Origin: Rhizophagus irregularis
Taxonomy: Eukaryota; Glomeromycota; Glomeromycetes; Glomerales; Glomeraceae
NCBI RefSeq assembly: GCF_026210795.1
Contig: NC_089443.1
Span: forward strand, 1,674,001 to 1,738,000
Reading direction: 5' to 3'
DNA length: 64,000 bases
In this document: in pieces, positions 48,543-61,253 of the stretch
Layout of the letters: each line of letters begins with the position of its first letter
Numbering within the stretch: position 1 is the stretch's first letter
The notes under the pieces: generated by a model
What the model was told of the DNA's origin: nothing
The model's input: only the letters and a program-made list of their open reading frames with translations
Databases searched by the model: none
Program-made: the position numbers and the translations under genes

Positions 48543-49191
48543 TCCATTATTATGGGAAGATCCATTTTCAAGGGGATATTTTGGAAATTAACAATTTATT
48601 GAAATTTACTTAAGTAAATTAAATAAAGATGTCAAAACAAAATTATATGAATATGGAGTTAATAATAATTTAGTATCTTCAAATACATTATTATTCAATT
48701 ATCCTAGTTTTATTAAATACTTAGATATAGATAAAATTTTAGTTTCTGTTCAAATGTGGGTTGATACTGTAGTGGGTAAAAACCAAAAGAAGCTAGTAAA
48801 CTTAATTAATAGGTCATTACTTGAAATGTTTATTGAAAATGAAGGAACTTTACATTCTTTTGAAGTGTACTGTTCTACGTATTATGATATTCATTATTTT
48901 GATAATACTTTAGACTTAATTTTACAAAATCCAAACCTTACATATAATATTGGAAATTTAACATTCCATATTTATGATTATAATACTCAAAATATTATTA
49001 CATTGTTAAAATTTTTATATTCTAATTGCAATTCAATCTCATCAATGGTTTTAGATTTTCCTATAAATGATATTGATTGTCATTCATTAATTGAAAAATT
49101 GTTATCACAACAAGGAATTGCATTATTGCTTCCTATACGGGTATTTGTATGCCATAATCTGAGGTCACTTGCACCGATAGTGTCAAAGTAA
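48538..49191 (+). pseudogene. 5'-truncated F-box-like gene
   Basis: The frame starts without ATG as IPLLWEDPFSRGYF, a motif that commonly follows the F-box in large fungal F-box families. It hits a stop at 48591, then continues in the same frame (EYGVNNNLVSSNTLLFNYPS). The open piece 48754-49191 contains LHSFEVYCSTYYD and ISSMVLDFPINDIDCHSL. The F-box itself is missing and the end after 49135 seems unrelated. F-box proteins recruit substrates to SCF ubiquitin ligases; this copy is unlikely to work. Confidence 0.5.
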
Positions 49192-50710
49192 TCTTTTTCA
49201 GCTTTAATGCGTCTTTTAAGTTCGCCAATTGTTTCGTTTTCATTAATTTTGATAGAGATTATATTTCTGAATGGCTTTCCTAGAACCAGTCAATTGATGT
49301 CGACAGAATGCAATTTTCTGTGTTGGCAAAAACACACGAATCAGCGTATTAGATTTTCTGTATTCATATTATCATTTATTCTCATCAAAAAAACTTTTTT
49401 AGTCACGAATCTAGTTCAAATTTGTTGACAAAATACAATACACTATAAAGTTGATACCAGTTCGTTTATTAACTTTTTGAGTGAGATTCAATATAATGTC
49501 TAAAGTAAATAACGTTTCATAACATTAACCTAGTAAAGTCCTGCCGAAATTTTATGTTGTTTGCGTTCTGTGATCTAGTAAGGTATTAGTAAGGTCCTTA
49601 GAAAACTATATAAAAAATGGTCATTAGTTTGCACAGCTGAAATATTCATACCTTAATTGCATATTCTATCGTTCAGGCTTTAATGTTGTTAATAATTTCT
49701 CGCAAATATTTCCTTCAATCTACTTTAACGAGTTCAGGCTTGGAGAAAGTATATAACGGTAACAAGTTAACATTAAACATGGCAGGGAGCTATAGTCATA
49801 GTATAATTAGAACTGTAATAATTCTGACTTTTTTTTTAATTAAGTTGGTTTATACTACCATACAGTATCATAATTATTATGATAAATAGTTTTTAAGATT
49901 TAAAGAGAATTTCTAAATTTTAACTGGTGGAAAAATTACTGGTAGATCATGTGATTGTGTATTAAATATTCATGTGATTTATTATGATGATGCAATTTCA
50001 TTTGGCTCGCTTCGCTCGCCGGGCTTTTCTAGCCAAACCATAACTTTCACTTTATTTGCAAAATTTTTGATTATATTTAACATATCTATAAAAAAAAATG
50101 AGAAATTACTCTTAACTAGCTATTAACATAATTTTTTTCTCATTTGGTAAAGGATGATCGTTTTCGGTTTATTTTGCTTGTTAATCATTTTTGGCTTAGT
50201 TATTTCACTTGTTAATCATTTTAAGGTTAATTATCTTGATTGTTGTTTATTTTTTGGTTTAAAAATAAAAATATATATATATCAGAATATGTGATTAACT
50301 TTAAATAACAATACAGAAAGATTGTTTATTACTTGATAGAGCATTTATTTAATATTTACTATCATCATTTTTGGAATTACGGCTCTGGAAAAAAATTTTT
50401 CATGATTATATTGTAATAAAACAATTCTACTATCCGATTGTTGATCATTTTTAGTTCTGGAAAATTATGATAACTGAATATCATAATAATAAGACAATGA
50501 TAATGAAATTTTACCATTTAGTTGTTGTTTATTGTTTTGTTTCAAAATAAAAAATTACTTGATATAACATTTATTTAATTTTATCATCCAATTGTTGAGA
50601 AAAAAAAATTTTATGATAACATTATAATAAAACAACAATCTTATTATCTGATTGTTAATCATTTTTAGAATTACTACCCTGAAAAAATTTTCATGATAGC
50701 ATTATAACTA
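49192..50710. other. No gene; scattered repeat ends
   Basis: AAAGTCCTGCCGAAATTTTA near 49536 resembles the end of the element at 50711. TGGCTCGCTTCGCTCGCCGG near 50002 is a GC-rich element-like motif. The rest is AT-rich. Confidence 0.35.
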
Positions 50711-51939
50711 AAGTTGCCTGCCAAAACTCTACAGGCTATTGTCGAAATGTCGAAACTAAAACCTGTAGAAATGCCGAAATGCCAAAATAGTTTCGACATG
50801 TCAAAATTGTCGAAACCTAAAAATATTACGTTTCACGTAATAACTCGGCGTCCAATGATCGTAGAAAGATGCACCATAGCTCGTTGGATTTGTCTCATAA
50901 CGACGAGTCGAATGGTGGTTAAATAAACTTTCTACGATCATTGGATGCCGAGATAATAGACGAAACGTCAAACGGCGCAGTAGCGCAAAATACAAAATGC
51001 CGATTTTTGACGTTTCGCTCAATATCTCGGCATCCAGTGATCGTAGAAAGTTGATTTAACCACCATTCGACTCGTCGTTATGAGACAAATCCAACGAGCT
51101 ATGGTGCATCTTTCTACGATCATTGGATGCCGAGTTATTAAGTGAAACGTCAAATGGCGCAGTATCGCAAATTACAAAATGCCGATTTTTGACGTTTCGC
51201 TTAATAACTCGGCATCCAATGATCGTAGAAAGATGCACCATAGCTCGTTGGATTTGTCTCATAACGACGAGTCGAATGGTGGTTAAATAAACTTTCTACG
51301 ATCATTGGATGCCGAGATAATAGACGAAACGTCAAACGGCGCAGTAGCGCAAAATACAAAATGCCGATTTTTGACGTTTCGCTCAATATCTCGGCATCCA
51401 GTGATCGTAGAAAGTTGATTTAACCACCATTCGACTCGTCGTTATGAGACAAATCCAACGAGCTATGGTGCATCTTTCTACGATCATTGGATGCCGAGTT
51501 ATTAAGCGAAACGTCAAATGGCGCAGTATCGCAAAATACAAAATGCCAATTTTTGACGTTTCGCTCAATATCTCGGCATCCAGTGATCGTAGAAAGTTGA
51601 TTTAACCACCATTCGACTCGTCGTTATGAGACAAATCCAACGAGCTATGGTGCATCTTTCTACGATCATTGGATGCCGAGTTATTAAGTGAAACGTCAAA
51701 TGGCGCAGTATCGCAAATTACAAAATGCCGATTTTTGACGTTTCGCTTAATATCTCGGCATCCAGTGATCGTAGAAAGACGATTTAGCCACCATTCGACT
51801 CGTCGTTATGAGATGATTCCAACGAGATATGGTGCATTTTTCTATGATCATTGGACGCCGAGTTATTACGTGAAATGTAATATTTTTAGGTTTTGACAAT
51901 TTTGACATGCCGAAACTCCCTAATTTCGGCAGGGAACTT
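50711..51939. mobile_element. 1.2-kb fold-back element made of nested inverted units
   Basis: Ends AAGTTGCCTGCC and GGCAGGGAACTT within TA (50709-50710, 51940-51941). The inside has six copies of a block of about 60 bases (ATGCACCATAGCTCGTTGG), in the order forward, reverse, forward, reverse, reverse, reverse. They are separated by GACGTTTCGCTCAATATCTC spacers at about 180-base spacing. The many 60-75-codon frames here are repetitions of the same unit. Confidence 0.8.
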
Positions 51940-51941
51940 TA

Positions 51942-52752
51942 ATTATAACGATAATGTAATGATGACGATAATGAAAATTTACCATTTGATTATTGTTTAT
52001 TTTTTGGTTAAAAATAAAAAAAAAAAATGTATCTATATTTAAATAAGTAATACAAACAAATTGTTTATTTACATAATATTAAAATTTGTCATCCGGTTGT
52101 TGATCATTTTTGGCTAACAAAAAAATTATTCAGTTTTCACATGATTTGCTAAAAATTTTATCCCATAATTTTTAAGCAAGAAAGATCATTCTATATAAGT
52201 GCAATATCACCCTATGGGTGGGTGGGTGGCGCGTCACGTTATTGTTATGACTTGAAATGATTGACATGTCATGATAGGTTAACGTTAACTTAACGTTAAC
52301 ATAAGATTAGTTTTTGAGTGATTTCCATTTTAAGATGCTGATCCCCCATCTTTGGTATTGATTTGCTGATTATATAAATACATTTCAAATCAAGCTTTTC
52401 TATTTTAGTACGATCGGCAACCAACAAATCTTTTAGTGTTTTAAATATGAGTGAGTTACTGTGCTTTATTTTTTTTTAGTTAAATATAGACTGTATGACC
52501 AAAAAATTGCGTAATAGTAATTAATAAATAATTAATAAATACTCGTGATAATTACTCATGAGAATTTTTTCATGCTATCATTTCTTTCACTACTGATAAA
52601 CTTATAATAAGCCACCGAGTCTATTTTATCAGTCATGATGAGGTTTTACAGGTTTTACAAATATATATACCCTCAAAAAAACTCTTTCAACTTTTTTTAA
52701 CTTACTTCTTTTTAACTTACATTTGTTCACTCTTATTAGCAATATCATCGAA
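51942..52752. other. Upstream region of the CRN gene
   Basis: Mostly AT-rich. TATATAAATA at about 52372 is a good TATA box for the CRN gene. A GTGAGT near 52449 and TTATTAG at about 52739 could bound a 5' UTR intron. GTTAACGTTAACTTAACG near 52281 is a local palindrome. Confidence 0.35.
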
Positions 52753-55541
52753 ATGTCACAGTTGTTCAATTGTATACATCTAGACTCTAATATTCTAAAT
52801 CCGGTTTCTTTTTTCAATGAGAATAATGATAATACTAAAAAGTACACCTTTCTTCAACAAGGTGATCATCAACAAAAAGTCTACTTAAGCGAACTTACAG
52901 GTGTACTTCTCAAAATGATATTTGTAGTAAGGTAAATGTTAATTCCAACAATATGAAACTTTGGAAAGTTAATGTCATGAGAAAAGATATCAAAGATAAA
53001 AATGTTTCTACCGAAGAAGACATTGTACAAAAACTTGGTGGAAAAGAAATAGAACTTCAAGAACTATTTGAAGAATATTTTCAAGATGAATTAGATCATA
53101 AAAATTTTAAAGCGTCTAACATTCACATCATCGCCACCACTGGTAAGTGTCTCTCAATGTTTAATTGAGTTGAAAAAAATACCTTTATTTAATTTTTAAC
53201 CTTGCACTGTATCATATTCTTTTTTTAATTATCTTTCATATCTTTGTAGCCCCGTTTCTGCTATTGGTAAGTGTCTCAATGTTTTACTTCTCGAACAAGA
53301 AATTTCCATTATCTCACCTTTTATTTTCATTCGATCAGGCAAAAGGAAGACGGAAGAGTTTAACTTAGGCGAAGAAAATATAAGTCAAAACTCGAAAAAA
53401 GAAAGACTAACAGGTATGTAATTACGTGGTGAATAGAACCATACATTATCGTTGCAAGCATTATGTTATACTAATATTTCTTGTTACTTTCATGCTTTCA
53501 TGCAATCTAAAGGTTTTACTTTCAGATCTACTCCTGAATCTATAGTGGAATATTTATTGGAACAAAAGGGACTTAAGGATGATTTCAGTAAACCACATAA
53601 ACTTTGCGCTAATCTAAATAAGCTTGAAAGAAAAGGCCGAGAAGGGTCATTTTATGATGCATATAAATATATTTTGGACCAGCATTTTAAAGTTAAACTC
53701 GCAAGAGATAATAAATTGGATTTAAACGATAAAATATTCTATCCTCTTTTTGCACTTCAATCTACACCAGGAGGAGGAAAGTCTTATTTTCTTGATGAGT
53801 TTGCCTCTTTAAAAAAAGAAGATCTTAATTCTTTTAAACAAAAAAACCTAAATGACCCAACTGAAATAGTCGATTGTATTATAAAGGAACTGTGTAATTC
53901 AGTTTCCACTTGTATATCATATAATGGGAGTTCAGTATATGTCGCTAGTAGAGATGGAGATGGTGGCGTAAAGGGATTAGTGATGCGTATTATATGGAGT
54001 TACTTTTTTGATGGAACAAAGTTGCCCTGGGCTTTCTTCTGTAATCAATTCGAAGAAAAATTTGGTTCATTGGATATCTTGACAGCCACTCAAAGCATCA
54101 TACATCATTCAGGAAAATCAGTACTTCTTTGTGTTGATGAGATTATGAAAATTGATAATGAAAATCACTCAAATATTATTAGCTTATTAAATAATCTTTA
54201 CACACCCTACCATAGTTTGGCAACCAAAGATAAAAAATTTAGGTTTATTATAACTACTCTTGATGCAATTTGCTTATGGGATACTCAAACGGCTTTAGGT
54301 AGACAAATAAATTGGATACCTTTACGAAGACTTGAATTTTCGGAATCAATAGAGCTATTTAAAGAGGTCATAAAAAAATTAGAATCAGATAGTAGAGTGT
54401 CTGTTCTTTGCAAGTGCATATCAGGCTGTAATGGTCATCCAAGAACGCTTGAGAAATTTTATGAACTTTTAAGTAACACCACAGCTTTGACGACCTATGG
54501 TTGGGCCGCTCTCATTGAAGAGTTAACAAAAAAAATCGTTAATTGGTTTGTTAATTATATTACATTTCCTGTAGTTAAGTTGGCTCTATTAGGAGAATAT
54601 GTACGCTTAGATACAATGGTAAAAGTAACAGCTTGTAAGGAGTTGAGCGTTAAAGATCTCATTACTTCTGGAGTTTATATTAATTCTGTTACTAATCAAG
54701 ATGATGTTAATGAAGTTATTCCAACCTTAACTCTTGTTAGCCTCTATTATTTTTGTATGAAAACTGTGGAAGGTGATGATGCAAAGACTGTTGCCAGGAT
54801 ATTAAAAAATTTATTTCATGTAGAAGATCATTTTGATTTAAAATCAAATGATGGAAAGGCGTTTGAAAAGTTTCATATGAATTTGGAGTTGCTCTACCGT
54901 GCACTACATCATAGGAATAAGGATGATCACGAGGATAGAACGGAAATGGGCCTTCATGAAATTTATGGTTTATGTTTACCCAATCAGAGTAAGGAGGTAA
55001 AAATCAGGATTCAACGGAAGAATATTGTAACATTACACATGAGCATAGAGTTTCCTTCAAAGGATGGTAAAATAAATGACAGTAGAGGTATTGAGATTAA
55101 TGATCACCTTGATAAATATATGTTTGTTCCTACAAAATCAAACAACAGTGGATTTGAAATGGTGATGTTTGAAGAAAAGGCTAACGGTGGTGGTTACATT
55201 GCTTTAAATATTGAGTGCAAATTTTCTTGGCCAGAAAGTAAAACGGTGCTTAGTAGTGAAGAAATTAAAAAAAATATAAACATATGAAGGATAAATATCT
55301 ACCCCATGTGAATCAAAAACGTCAAAGTAAAGAGCCTCCCATAAGGAAACTCAGAATGGAAATAGGAGACATTTACCTGATTTTAGTGGTATGGAGAGAT
55401 ATAGGTAAACTCGATGATGAAATATTGAATAACAAAAATATTATCATTGTTGGAAGAAAAGAATTAGAAAAAATTTATTCACCTTCTCTCGTATCACGGC
55501 CACAATTTTATGGCGATATTCAAAAAAAAATCGAAAATTAG
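52753..55541 (+). CDS. Crinkler (CRN)-type effector with P-loop NTPase and nuclease-like C-terminus; two frame breaks
   Basis: The N-terminal part (52753 to about 52900, then 52926-53142) contains the CRN ubiquitin-like hallmark KLWKVNV. Exon 53339-53413 encodes a basic, Lys/Glu-rich piece, and exon 53459-55287 is long and open. The latter has a Walker A motif (STPGGGKS at 53761-53784) and a Walker B motif (LLCVDE near 54124). It ends in an NIECKF motif (near 55208) like the catalytic E-x-K of PD-(D/E)xK nucleases. The frame is lost near 52900-52925 and again in an A8 run at about 55267-55274; the C-terminal 85 residues are in another frame. Known: CRN proteins are secreted or host-directed effectors also found in mycorrhizal fungi. 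No signal peptide is evident. Pseudogene or sequencing error cannot be told apart. Confidence 0.75.
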
Positions 55542-56559
55542 ACATAGTTTTAAAAAGTGGACTGATAGACCGCCTACTATAAAGGTTTCTTTGAAGATTG
55601 CTACTCCGCATTGCTATTAATTATCTGTAAAATTAATTTATGTACAAGTGTAAACTAGTTATAGATATTCTAATTTCGGATATTACTCTGCATATTAATA
55701 TATTAGCATATTGAAAAAATCATTATCATGTACAGTAGCATCTTTTACATCGTAATCAAGAATAAAGAAATAATAAAATATCTTAAATAGGTTTTTACTT
55801 ATTGCTTAAATAAAATAAGGTTTTTTATTAGCATAATTATATGGATATATTCAATTTTATTTTCAAAAAATTTTTTTTTAATGAGGGGACAATTGCGAGA
55901 GAGATAATACGAGAAATGTACCATATGAAAGTTTTCCTTTCTTTCATTTAAAAAACATCTTCAGATAATTTTCGAGTTAATTCATTTAAATGAAGAGAAA
56001 CTAGAAGTGAAATATTTTTTTTAACAGGCTATATAAAATTAAAAAAGGTGGCGAAAATTATCTACAGTATATCACAATATTCACAATATAATGTGATTGA
56101 CAATTTTTAATAAATTTTTCATAGTTGTGGGTATTTTTTTACTCATAAAATGAAAATCTTTTTTTTTAAAAAAAAGCTAGACGTAACCCGTCGCGTTGCG
56201 CCGGGGATGATACTTGCCCATTAAGCAAGAGAGTAGGTAACTATTATTATGATGATATTAGTAGGAAATAAATGTAGTAAATTACACAATCTATATGATT
56301 ATATGAATTATGTGTAGTATATAATATTATTATTAAATGCAAATTTTATTTATCGTACGAAACAAATGTTGCAGTACTGTGAAATTTACAAATTCATTAC
56401 AAAAACAATTTTGTATAAGTAGTTTATTGTTACATTGTTACAAAAAAAATCTTTTTTTTATCTTAAAATATTCCATTGTAGCATTAAAAAAAATTACATC
56501 CTCTAAAAAAAAATATTTCACTAATTATTATGAAAAAAAAACCTCAAAAAGATTAATTA
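55542..56559. other. No gene; GC-rich repeat motif
   Basis: AT-rich except for ACCCGTCGCGTTGCGCCGGG at 56186-56208, a variant of the motif at 6988. Confidence 0.4.
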
Positions 56560-57230
56560 TAACGATCTATTGTAATGAGAAAAAAAAATGTATTCGGGAA
56601 AAAAAAATTTGGTTTGAAAGAAAAAAAGCCAAACCGGAAAAGGAAAAGGGGAAAAAAATTTTCGGATTGGAAAAGAAGCCAACCGGAAAAAAATTTGAAA
56701 AAATAAAAATTAAAAAAAAAATTTGTGGGAAAAACAAAGAGAAAAATCGGGTTGAAAAAAAAAATCGAAAGAAAAAGAAAAAAACAATTTGAAGGGAAAG
56801 AAAAAGGATAAAGAAATCGGTTTAAAAAAAAAATAAGTACCGAAAAAAATTCCGAAAAAAAAAGGACAATAATTCAGTCCAAAAAGACCAAAAAAAAAAT
56901 TCAAAGTAAAAAAATAAATAATATGGTCTAAAAAAAAAGACCGAAAAAAATGATATAAATCTTAAAAGATTATTTAATAAAAAAAAATAATAATAATTTT
57001 TCGATTTTGGAAAAAAACCAAATCTAAACGGGAAAAGAATTAAAAAAAAAGAAAGGAAAAAAAACGAGAAATTTTTAAAAAAGAAATAAAATAGGAAAAG
57101 AAAAAGGTGTTTCGAGAAAAGAAGAAATTTGAAAAAAAAGAAAGAACCATTTGTAAAGATCAATTCAAGAAAAAAAAATGAAAATTAAAAAAAGGGGAAC
57201 CGAAAAAATTTAGATCGGTTGGAAAAAAAA
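56560..57230. repeat. Extreme purine-rich low-complexity region
   Basis: Nearly all A and G on the plus strand with a few CC and TT (AAAAAAAGAAAG, CCGGAAAAAGG). Lys-rich frames on plus and Phe-rich frames on minus are compositional and are not annotated as genes. Confidence 0.8.
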
Positions 57231-58639
57231 ATATAAGTTAAACACAGGATTGTATATTTAATTTCTGTGGCACGAGTAGGATTGATGTTAATCGATGATT
57301 AATTAGGAGATTTTTAAGTTAGATTAACGTGTTGTAATATGAATTATAAAACATTGCTTTCGAATCCTTTTCAGAAGAGAAAAAACTTTTAAAGTAGGTT
57401 CTTTTTTTACCTGGAGAAAAATTAGATATTGAATGGAACCAAGAGATTTAGAAAAAAAACAAGATATTTGTTCATGGCTTTAAATAATTTATAGTTTGAT
57501 TGGTAAAGGTCAATCAAATACCGATAAATTCCTGGAATTTTATTACCGATATGACTTGCTTTTATGTATAATACATACTCTAAAGATCATTATCATACTA
57601 TAAGACATAACTGCTAATTGATCGCATGATCAAACGTGAGTTTAATAAAATGATCTTAAATTTTTTACAAGTTTCTTATAGAAATTTTTTATCGAAAATT
57701 ATTCTTTGAAAATCTAGTATTAATTTATAGAAACCTTTAGAGAACTTATAATTTATTGAAAGATTTTTAAGTAATCTGTAAATTACAAGCAGATCCCACC
57801 GTCCACCGACGTGCACTATTTTATATTTATCAATAGTCATTAACTTTTGTTAAAAAAGAGATATACTATAGATTAAACAAGTATAAAATACTAGTGTTAG
57901 AATTCCAAATTTTATATTCAAACATCAAAATGTTTTATAAATATGGTTTTAAATAAAATATAAGGTTTACAAACTTATTAACACTATAAATTAAACATAT
58001 ATCAACATACTTCTAGTATCCCGCATTTGCGTACAATCACATGATATCCGCTGCGCCATAATTAATGATAAAATAATTAATCAAACTAAATATACTAAAA
58101 AAAACTTATCGAATGATTCAATTTTGAAATGATCTAAATTAATCGATTAACTGATTTTTGAGGTACCTTAATCGATTATTTGGATTTTATTACTCAAATT
58201 TATACTCGAATAAAGGTCTAAAAATCATCATGGAGATATCAACTTGACAGTTGCGTGTAGGTAAATAAAGGAGTAAATATTCAGTTTAGCTTTACTATTT
58301 GCTATACCAGAAACTTCACTACAAGATAAAGGAAAAAAAAATAAAAATCCTCCCGGTGAACGTCGTACTGGCTCGCGTCGCGTATCCGAGCGATCTTTAA
58401 TGATGGCGCAAAATCTTAAATTATTTTTTTTTAAATGGTTCTGTCAAACCGATCTTTATTTTAAATATGTTTCGATTACCCTTTATTGTTAGATAAATCG
58501 AATTTAAAGAGCGATAAATATCTATAGAAAATAATTTTATAATAGATGTAAAAAAACCAGAAACTCTATTTTAGGCTAATGATGAAAGGGGATATATATG
58601 CATTGTATCTTCTATACAAATAAAAATATTCTTAGTAAT
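57231..58639. other. AT-rich spacer, no gene
   Basis: No supported frame. A short GC-rich patch at 58350-58395 (CGTCGTACTGGCTCGCGTCG) may be an element end. Confidence 0.35.
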
Positions 58640-61253
58640 CTATAGGAACCATTTTCTTAATTTTTCTAATTTATTTTGAGCATTTTGATTTCCTTGTTTA
58701 GCGGATTTCTCGTACCAATAAATTGCTTGGTTTATATCCTTTTCAATCCCTTTTCCATATTCATACATAACAGCAAGATTATGTTGAGCACTGCTATTTC
58801 CCGAATTTGCCGCCCTGTCATATAATTCAAAAGCCTTATCGTAATCCTTATCAACACCTATTCCATTTTCGTATATGATACCAAGATTATTTTGAGATAT
58901 TTTATGTCCTAAATTTGCAGACTGTTGATAAAATTCAAATGCTTTTTTCTTATCGACATTAGTTCCAATACCATTATTATAACAATAACCTAACATCATT
59001 ATTCCATCTAAATTCCCTCCTTTAGCTGATTGTTTAAATAATTCAAAAGCTTTGTTATAATCTTTATTAACTCCTTTTCCATTTTGGTACATAAGAGCAA
59101 GATTATATTGAGCATTGCTATTCCCTGAATTCGCTGCACTATGAAATAATTTAAAAGCTTCATTATAATCTTTATCAACACCATCACCACTATTATACAT
59201 ATAAGCTAAATTATTTTGAGCCATACTATTTCCCAAATTTGCCGCTTTTTTATATAATTCAATGGCCTTTTTCTTATTAGTAGCAATTCCGATTCCAAAA
59301 TTATAAAAATAACCAGCTTTTAATAATCCTGATGCATACCCCATATTTGCTACTTTTTCATAATATTTAAAAGCTAACTTTTCATCTTTGATAGTTCCAC
59401 GACCAGATTGATAACATAATCCAATATAAAATTGTGCTAATACATGACCTTGCTCTGATGCATTAATAAATAAATCAAATGCTTTCTTATTATCTTCGCT
59501 TGTTTCAATTCCTAAATAATTAAAATATCCAAGTAAAAAGATACAATCTGAATTATTTTGATTAATAAGTAACCAATCATGAATTTCTCGTGAAATTATA
59601 TTATTATTATTAAAATAATCAAAAATATTTTTAATATTTTTGTTTAATGTCGAATATTTTCCTTCATTGGTAATTTTGAAAATATAATTTACTATATTAT
59701 TAACCATTATACTTATATTTTTTTCAGGTGAAATGACTTTGTTTATTATAGATATAATTTCATTAGTATTCATCATATTAAAATTTTGAATAACATGTGA
59801 CATTTCTCCATGTAATGAATTATCAGTATTTGAAGAATTATCAGTATTTGAAAAATCATCAGTATTTGAAGAATAACCAGTATTTGAAGAAGTATTAGTA
59901 TTATTAGTTGGACTAAATTCTCGTTCATCCGTTATTGTTGGTTGAAGATTTAATCCTGTTTGATAATTTTCTGTTATTATATTTGTTTTTGTTATAATTG
60001 TTTTTAATCTTTCTACTACTTGATTTATGGATGGACGTATTTCAGGTTCTCCATCCCAACATTCTAATAATAATATAATGTAAGTAATATATTAACGAAT
60101 TTACTAAAATTCTTTTAATTAAAATGCTATTACATACCAGTATAAATTTTCTTATAATCTTCTGGTGTATCTGGAATTGGCTCTTCTCTAAGACCTTGTG
60201 AAATGTCTAAAGCCAACTCAATATCATATTGTTCGGTATAAAAAGGAGGTTGACCACTAGAAATCTCCCAGAATAATACTCCAACACTATAAATATCACT
60301 TTTTTCATTTAATGAGAATATTTGTGAGTTTTTATTCTTTCTTCGTCCACCAAATTTTTTCGGATCAATATAAGGAACTATTCCAAAAACTTTCGTTCGT
60401 GTGTTAGATAATGTTTCAATTCTCTTTGATAATCCAAAGTCGGCTAACTTAATAGTATTTTGATTGACCAGTACATTACCAGAGTGCTATTAAAAAAAAT
60501 GTATTATTATGTTAAAAGATATAGAAAAACTTTAAAATAATAATTTTATAATTAATAAAATATATTACCAAATCACGATGCACAATTCCTTCATTATGCA
60601 AACATGATACGCCACAAGCTAATTGGTATGCCAAGTTGTATTTGTCGTTCCAAGTCAGATTATCGAAGTTTTTCTTTAAATAATTTTTAAGAGGACCGGA
60701 ATCAGCGTATTCCATCACCAGTAAATAATCTTTTGATTGAGAATTTTGATTTTCTAATTGATGAAATAAATAAAATTTTTTATTAAATTATATATTTGCG
60801 AAAGTCAAGTTACATATAACCTTGAATAATATTAATATTGTTGAATATTTTATCATACCTGGGTCGAATTGTGCAACTCCGTAAAATTTAATAATGTTAT
60901 TATGAAATTGTATAATACGTTGAAGCTTAAACTAGAATATATAATAAATATTACAAATATAAATTTTAATTAGTACATATTATTAATATTAAAATATTAT
61001 ATTTTATTTCTTTTATAATTTATACCTCATGAACAATTTCTCTCGCAGTAATATTATCAATATTAAAAAAGGATTTTAACGCTAAATATTGATCCGAATT
61101 TTTCCATTTCGCACGATAAACTTTTGCAAATCCTCCGGCACCAATTTTTTGAATATTATTAAAATGTTTTTGCTCATAAAATCCATAATACTCTTTAGAA
61201 ATTGCTTCTTCAATCCAGTTAGTCCATTCGTTTGTATATTTGGTGTTTTGCAT
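58640..61253 (-). CDS. K8: protein kinase with eight Sel1 repeats, complete
   Basis: Exons 61026-61253, 60859-60931, 60569-60753, 60138-60486 and 58640-60063; about 752 residues. Glycine loop is GAGGFAKVYRAK, with Ala replacing the usual Gly before KV. LALKSFF, HRDL/HSGNVLVNQ and ADFGLSKR follow. The linker has a short Ser/Asn/Thr tandem (SSNTD-type units at about 59820-59900). Eight Sel1 repeats follow, the highest number in the window. Two central ones ([35 protein letters not shown]) match repeats of K7, so K7 and K8 share an expansion. No breaks. Confidence 0.9.

Noticed and set aside
50714..51896. Six frames of 60-75 codons with similar peptides
   Set aside because: All are translations of the same repeated block in alternating orientation within a fold-back element; no start context or splice structure.
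50711..51939. Possible CRISPR-like array
   Set aside because: Repeats alternate in orientation, are about 60 bases long and the spacers are also repeated; the context is eukaryotic.
56337..57163. Lys-rich plus-strand and Phe-rich minus-strand frames
   Set aside because: Low-complexity A/G DNA; both strands are open only because stop codons are rare in such composition.
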